This document shows positions 5,911-7,297 of a stretch of 7,297 nt of DNA, in pieces (position 1 is the first letter of the stretch; the number at the start of each line of letters is the position of its first letter). Position numbers and translations under genes: made by a program. The DNA is from Candidatus Hydrothermarchaeota archaeon (GTDB taxonomy: Archaea; Hydrothermarchaeota; Hydrothermarchaeia; Hydrothermarchaeales; BMS3B): assembly GCA_015521945.1 (NCBI GenBank), contig WANG01000057.1, forward strand, positions 1 through 7,297, read 5' to 3'. The notes under the pieces were generated by a model, which searched no databases, had not been told where the DNA came from, and saw only the letters and a list, made by a program, of their open reading frames with translations.

Positions 5911-6647
5911 ACCTCCTACGTGCGGCAAGGCTGGCGGGGAGGAGGCTGAGGGAGCGCATGCCCGAGCTGGTGAAGAGCCCGGAGATGGACCTCCTGGCAG
6001 AGGAGCTCGTGCTTGAGGTGCTCGCTGAAGCAGGGGAGTTCTTCGTGCTCACCGAGGAGCGGGGCAGGGTTGAGCTGGCTGAGGAGCCGGAGTACATAGC
6101 CGTGGTTGACCCCGTGGACGGGAGCTACAACGCTGTGCACGGCATACCCTTCTACGCCCTCTCCATAGGGTTTGCAGACTACTCGGAGGGCGCAACCCTG
6201 AGGGACGTCCACACCGCCTACGTGGTGAACCTGCACACCGGGGATGAGTTTGAGGCGGTTGCTGGAAGGGGGGCACGGATGAACCGCAGGAGGATACGCT
6301 GCAGGGAGAGGGGGCTGGAGAGGAGCTGCATCGTTACCTACTTCACCCCGCAGAGCTTCGGGAGGGTTGAGGGGCTGCTGAGGAGGGTCAAGAGGGTGCG
6401 CACCTTTGGCTCTGCCGCCCTGGAGCTGTGCCACCTCGCGAAGGGGGACTTCCAGGCGTTTGTGGACGTGCGGGGGTACCTGCGAAACGTTGATGTGGCT
6501 GCCTCCCTGCGGGTGGTGCGGGAGGCGGGGGGCGCGGTGGCTGACACGGAGACTGGGCTGCTTGAGATAGAGAGGCTGGATGTGGTGGCGTGCTGCGGTG
6601 GATTGAGGGGGGAGCTGGAGGAGCTCCTCGGGGTTTCTATTGGTTGA
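5907..6647 (+). CDS. Inositol monophosphatase/fructose-1,6-bisphosphatase-family phosphatase (archaeal type)
   Basis: A 246-residue Mg2+-dependent, Li+-sensitive-type sugar phosphatase family protein. Metal ligands are visible as Glu50 in LTEERG, Asp68 and Asp71 in DPVDGSYNAVHGIPFYALS (68-86), and Asp196 in NVDVAASLRVVREAGG (194-209). FGSAALELCHLAKGDF (167-182) is the conserved substrate-pocket segment. The overall pattern strongly resembles the Archaeoglobus fulgidus IMPase/FBPase as I remember it, although this protein starts closer to the first helix. Archaeal members dephosphorylate myo-inositol-1-phosphate, for inositol lipids and compatible solutes, and/or fructose-1,6-bisphosphate; sequence alone does not decide which. 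The GTG start at 5907 overlaps the larE TGA (GTGA), with GAGGTG upstream, so translation is probably coupled to larE. It is the last gene before the AT-rich region. Confidence 0.92.
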   Translation: MNLLRAARLAGRRLRERMPELVKSPEMDLLAEELVLEVLAEAGEFFVLTEERGRVELAEEPEYIAVVDPVDGSYNAVHGIPFYALSIGFADYSEGATLRDVHTAYVVNLHTGDEFEAVAGRGARMNRRRIRCRERGLERSCIVTYFTPQSFGRVEGLLRRVKRVRTFGSAALELCHLAKGDFQAFVDVRGYLRNVDVAASLRVVREAGGAVADTETGLLEIERLDVVACCGGLRGELEELLGVSIG

Positions 6648-6658
6648 GGGTATTCAGC

Positions 6659-6690
6659 GTATTATTTTGTGTAACAAATTTTATTTTAAC
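6659..6690 (+). terminator. U-rich terminator-like tracts after the larE-IMPase pair
   Basis: Starting 12 bases after the IMPase stop codon there are runs TATTATTTTG and AAATTTTATTTTAAC with no strong stem before them. Archaeal transcription commonly ends at such T-rich runs on the coding strand, so this is a likely end of the two-gene transcript. Confidence 0.5.
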
Positions 6691-6857
6691 GAATATCCTT
6701 TAATCAGGTATTATGGCTATTAAATAAAGTTCTCTTCTCTTTTAGGAGAATATTTTATCTTTATATTATGCCTGTACAATATATCAACTCGCTAATAAAC
6801 CAGCATTTCTTAACATACTGAAGGTTATCAGCCTTTCAATTGTTAGATATAGCACAG

Positions 6858-6873
6858 CGAAAAATTTAAGTAT
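6858..6873 (+). promoter_or_regulatory. Archaeal BRE/TATA promoter motif
   Basis: CGAAAAATTTAAGTAT combines an A-rich BRE-like segment with a TATA element (ATTTAAGTAT, 6864-6873). It matches the second promoter at 7171-7186 at 14 of 16 positions. A start about 26 bases downstream of the TATA centre would fall at about 6894, where an ATG begins a six-codon frame (6894-6914) that overlaps a GTG at 6911 in frame with the small ORF ending at 7003. Confidence 0.5.
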
Positions 6874-6916
6874 TTTGTATAACTGAAGTAGAGATGAAAC
6901 TTGGAGTAATGTGAAT

Positions 6917-7003
6917 ATGGCATTGTCTGCCATTGCAAGAAATGGAGGTCAAAAAGTGAGTATAAAAAGTATTGAGGTCAAGAATTTTAAAATAAGCTGC
7001 TGA
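6917..7003 (+). CDS. Possible small ORF, 28 residues, unrecognised
   Basis: An ATG at 6917 opens 28 codons ending in TGA at 7001-7003; an in-frame GTG at 6911 would add two residues. The peptide is mixed, beginning MALSAIARNGGQKV, with a lysine- and isoleucine-rich second half and a final Cys. TTGGAG at 6901-6906 is a plausible ribosome binding site ten bases upstream. A promoter-like motif lies at 6858-6873. The first 17 bases of the ORF form a perfect hairpin (ATGGCA 6917-6922, TGCCAT 6928-6933), which includes the start codon. It is too short to recognise and could equally be chance, a leader RNA, or a remnant of a longer gene. Confidence 0.25.
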   Translation: MALSAIARNGGQKVSIKSIEVKNFKISC

Positions 7004-7044
7004 AGGATGTTACAATATCAACATAATAATAACATAATAACCCC

Positions 7045-7073
7045 CTTGCCATCTGCCCATTAAATCTGGCAAG
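7045..7073. repeat. 7-bp inverted repeat with 15-base spacer
   Basis: CTTGCCA (7045-7051) and TGGCAAG (7067-7073) are perfectly complementary around a 15-base spacer. It lies in the AT-rich region about 100 bases upstream of the second promoter and could be a regulator binding site or a small RNA stem. It follows a C-run and has no T-run after it, so it is not a convincing terminator. Confidence 0.4.
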
Positions 7074-7170
7074 AATACGTGCTTATTCATCTTGCTTATC
7101 ATGATATTTACTCTTCCACCAAAAGTACGCAAGTATCACTCTCACAATTCAGAACGAATTAAAAACGAGC

Positions 7171-7186
7171 CGAAACATTTAAATAT
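7171..7186 (+). promoter_or_regulatory. Strong archaeal BRE/TATA promoter of the right-edge ORF
   Basis: CGAAACATTTAAATAT has a BRE-like segment (CGAAAC, 7171-7176) and a TATA box (ATTTAAATAT, 7177-7186). Transcription should start near 7207, about 15 bases before the ATG at 7222. Its orientation, spacing and the downstream GGTGA all fit expression of the gene that leaves the window on the right. Confidence 0.7.
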
Positions 7187-7207
7187 GGGAAGGGATAAAC
7201 CCTTCCC
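7187..7207. promoter_or_regulatory. Perfect 8-bp inverted repeat directly downstream of the TATA box
   Basis: GGGAAGGG (7187-7194) and CCCTTCCC (7200-7207) flank a 5-base spacer, ATAAA. The repeat begins at the base after the TATA box and ends at the predicted transcription start. It is therefore more likely a DNA site that a repressor could occupy than an RNA hairpin, although a more upstream start would put it in the leader. Confidence 0.6.
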
Positions 7208-7219
7208 CTGGGTGAAAAA

Positions 7220-7263
7220 CCATGGAAGCTCCTCTGATTCCAGATCCGAGGAACTTCAAATGG
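7220..7263. repeat. Imperfect inverted repeat around the start codon of the right-edge ORF
   Basis: The inner arms GAAGCTCCTC (7225-7234) and GAGGAACTTC (7248-7257) pair at 9 of 10 positions around a 13-base spacer. With one bulge and a small mismatch the pairing extends to CCAT (7220-7223) and ATGG (7260-7263). In RNA this would fold the start codon into a stem while leaving the GGTGA ribosome binding site (7211-7215) unpaired upstream. Confidence 0.45.
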
Positions 7264-7297
7264 GGGTTGCTTTCTAACGTTTTAAAGATTTTTGATA
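7222..7297 (+). CDS. Start of an unrecognised protein (partial, continues beyond window)
   Basis: An ATG at 7222 opens 25 codons to the end of the window without a stop, beginning MEAPLIPDPRNFKWGLLS and continuing with a short hydrophobic, helix-like stretch. Support for a real gene is the promoter at 7171-7186, a GGTGA Shine-Dalgarno at 7211-7215 with a spacing of six, and the lack of a competing frame. I do not recognise the family. The AT-rich surroundings and flanking inverted repeats would suit a mobile-element gene such as a transposase, but that is a guess. Too little sequence is present to say more. Confidence 0.55.
   Translation, partial: MEAPLIPDPRNFKWGLLSNVLKIFD

Larger units (their letters stand above)
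6648..7221. other. AT-rich intergenic region with promoters and small dyads
   Basis: This stretch of 574 bases is sharply AT-rich against the GC-rich genes on its left, and the change occurs within a few bases of the IMPase stop codon. I see no long gene, tRNA, rRNA or CRISPR array in it. It holds U-rich tracts near its left edge, a weak hairpin (TTCTC at 6735-6739, GAGAA at 6746-6750), two archaeal promoter motifs, a possible 28-codon ORF, a 7-bp inverted repeat at 7045-7073, a direct repeat of ACATAATA within 7021-7040, the perfect palindrome TATCATGATA at 7097-7106, and AATTC/GAATT arms at 7146-7160. The composition suggests acquired DNA or an unusually long regulatory region. Confidence 0.7.

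Noticed and set aside
5404..6434. Two long minus-strand open frames (5404-5928 and 5916-6434, over 170 codons each)
   Set aside because: They are antisense to larE and the IMPase gene, are Pro/His/Leu-rich as expected for shadows in GC-rich DNA, and show no recognisable motif.
6735..6750. Hairpin TTCTC/GAGAA as an intrinsic terminator
   Set aside because: Only five mostly weak pairs with a six-base loop; the T-rich tracts nearer the IMPase stop are better termination candidates.
6648..7221. CRISPR leader/array or replication origin in the AT-rich stretch
   Set aside because: There are no regularly spaced repeats, and no recognisable origin recognition boxes or neighbouring cdc6/orc1 start; AT-richness alone is not enough.
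7092..7277. 61-codon plus-strand frame crossing the promoter at the right edge
   Set aside because: It runs through the TATA box and both palindromes, has no Shine-Dalgarno, and its composition is not protein-like; the frame starting at 7222 fits the signals better.

Overview
The window looks like a piece of a GC-rich archaeal chromosome. The evidence is an archaeal DRG-type Obg-family GTPase with a TGS domain, an archaeal-type inositol-phosphatase-like protein close in motif pattern to the Archaeoglobus enzyme as I remember it, TATA/BRE-like promoter sequences, and short Shine-Dalgarno sequences. A euryarchaeon is a reasonable guess, but the genus cannot be read from the sequence. All gene identities come from motif recognition, not from a database search.

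Layout. Positions 1-5040 are read on the minus strand. Downstream of a TATA box at about 3941-3950 lies a tightly packed set: a dicluster ferredoxin, a class I glutamine amidotransferase-like protein, a KhtT-like regulatory subunit, a KhtU/KefB-like CPA2 cation:proton antiporter, and, after a 35-base gap, the start of aspartate carbamoyltransferase (pyrB), which runs off the left edge. Upstream of that set is the DRG GTPase (3949-5040). A 66-base divergent intergenic region (5041-5106) with a long interrupted palindrome separates it from a plus-strand pair, a LarE-family ATP-dependent sulfurtransferase and an inositol monophosphatase/FBPase-family protein, which overlap by four bases and are probably translationally coupled.

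After 6647 the composition changes abruptly from GC-rich, gene-dense DNA to a strongly AT-rich stretch of about 574 bases with no convincing long gene. It has U-rich terminator-like tracts, two closely similar archaeal promoter motifs 313 bases apart, several small dyads and a possible 28-codon ORF. The second promoter leads, through a perfect 8-bp inverted repeat, to an ORF starting at 7222 that leaves the window after 25 codons and that I do not recognise.

How the genes may work together. KhtT and the antiporter almost certainly form one K+(cation)/H+ exchange system gated by RCK_C domains. The antiporter carries its own fused RCK_C domain plus four extra membrane segments, so the system appears to have two ligand-sensing layers. 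The ferredoxin and amidotransferase are co-directional with it, but no shared function is established. The points most worth following are the divergent palindrome, the solo LarE with three cysteines, the cysteine pair in the antiporter's RCK_C domain, the ferredoxin with a His in place of a cluster Cys, and the palindrome-rich AT island at the right end.
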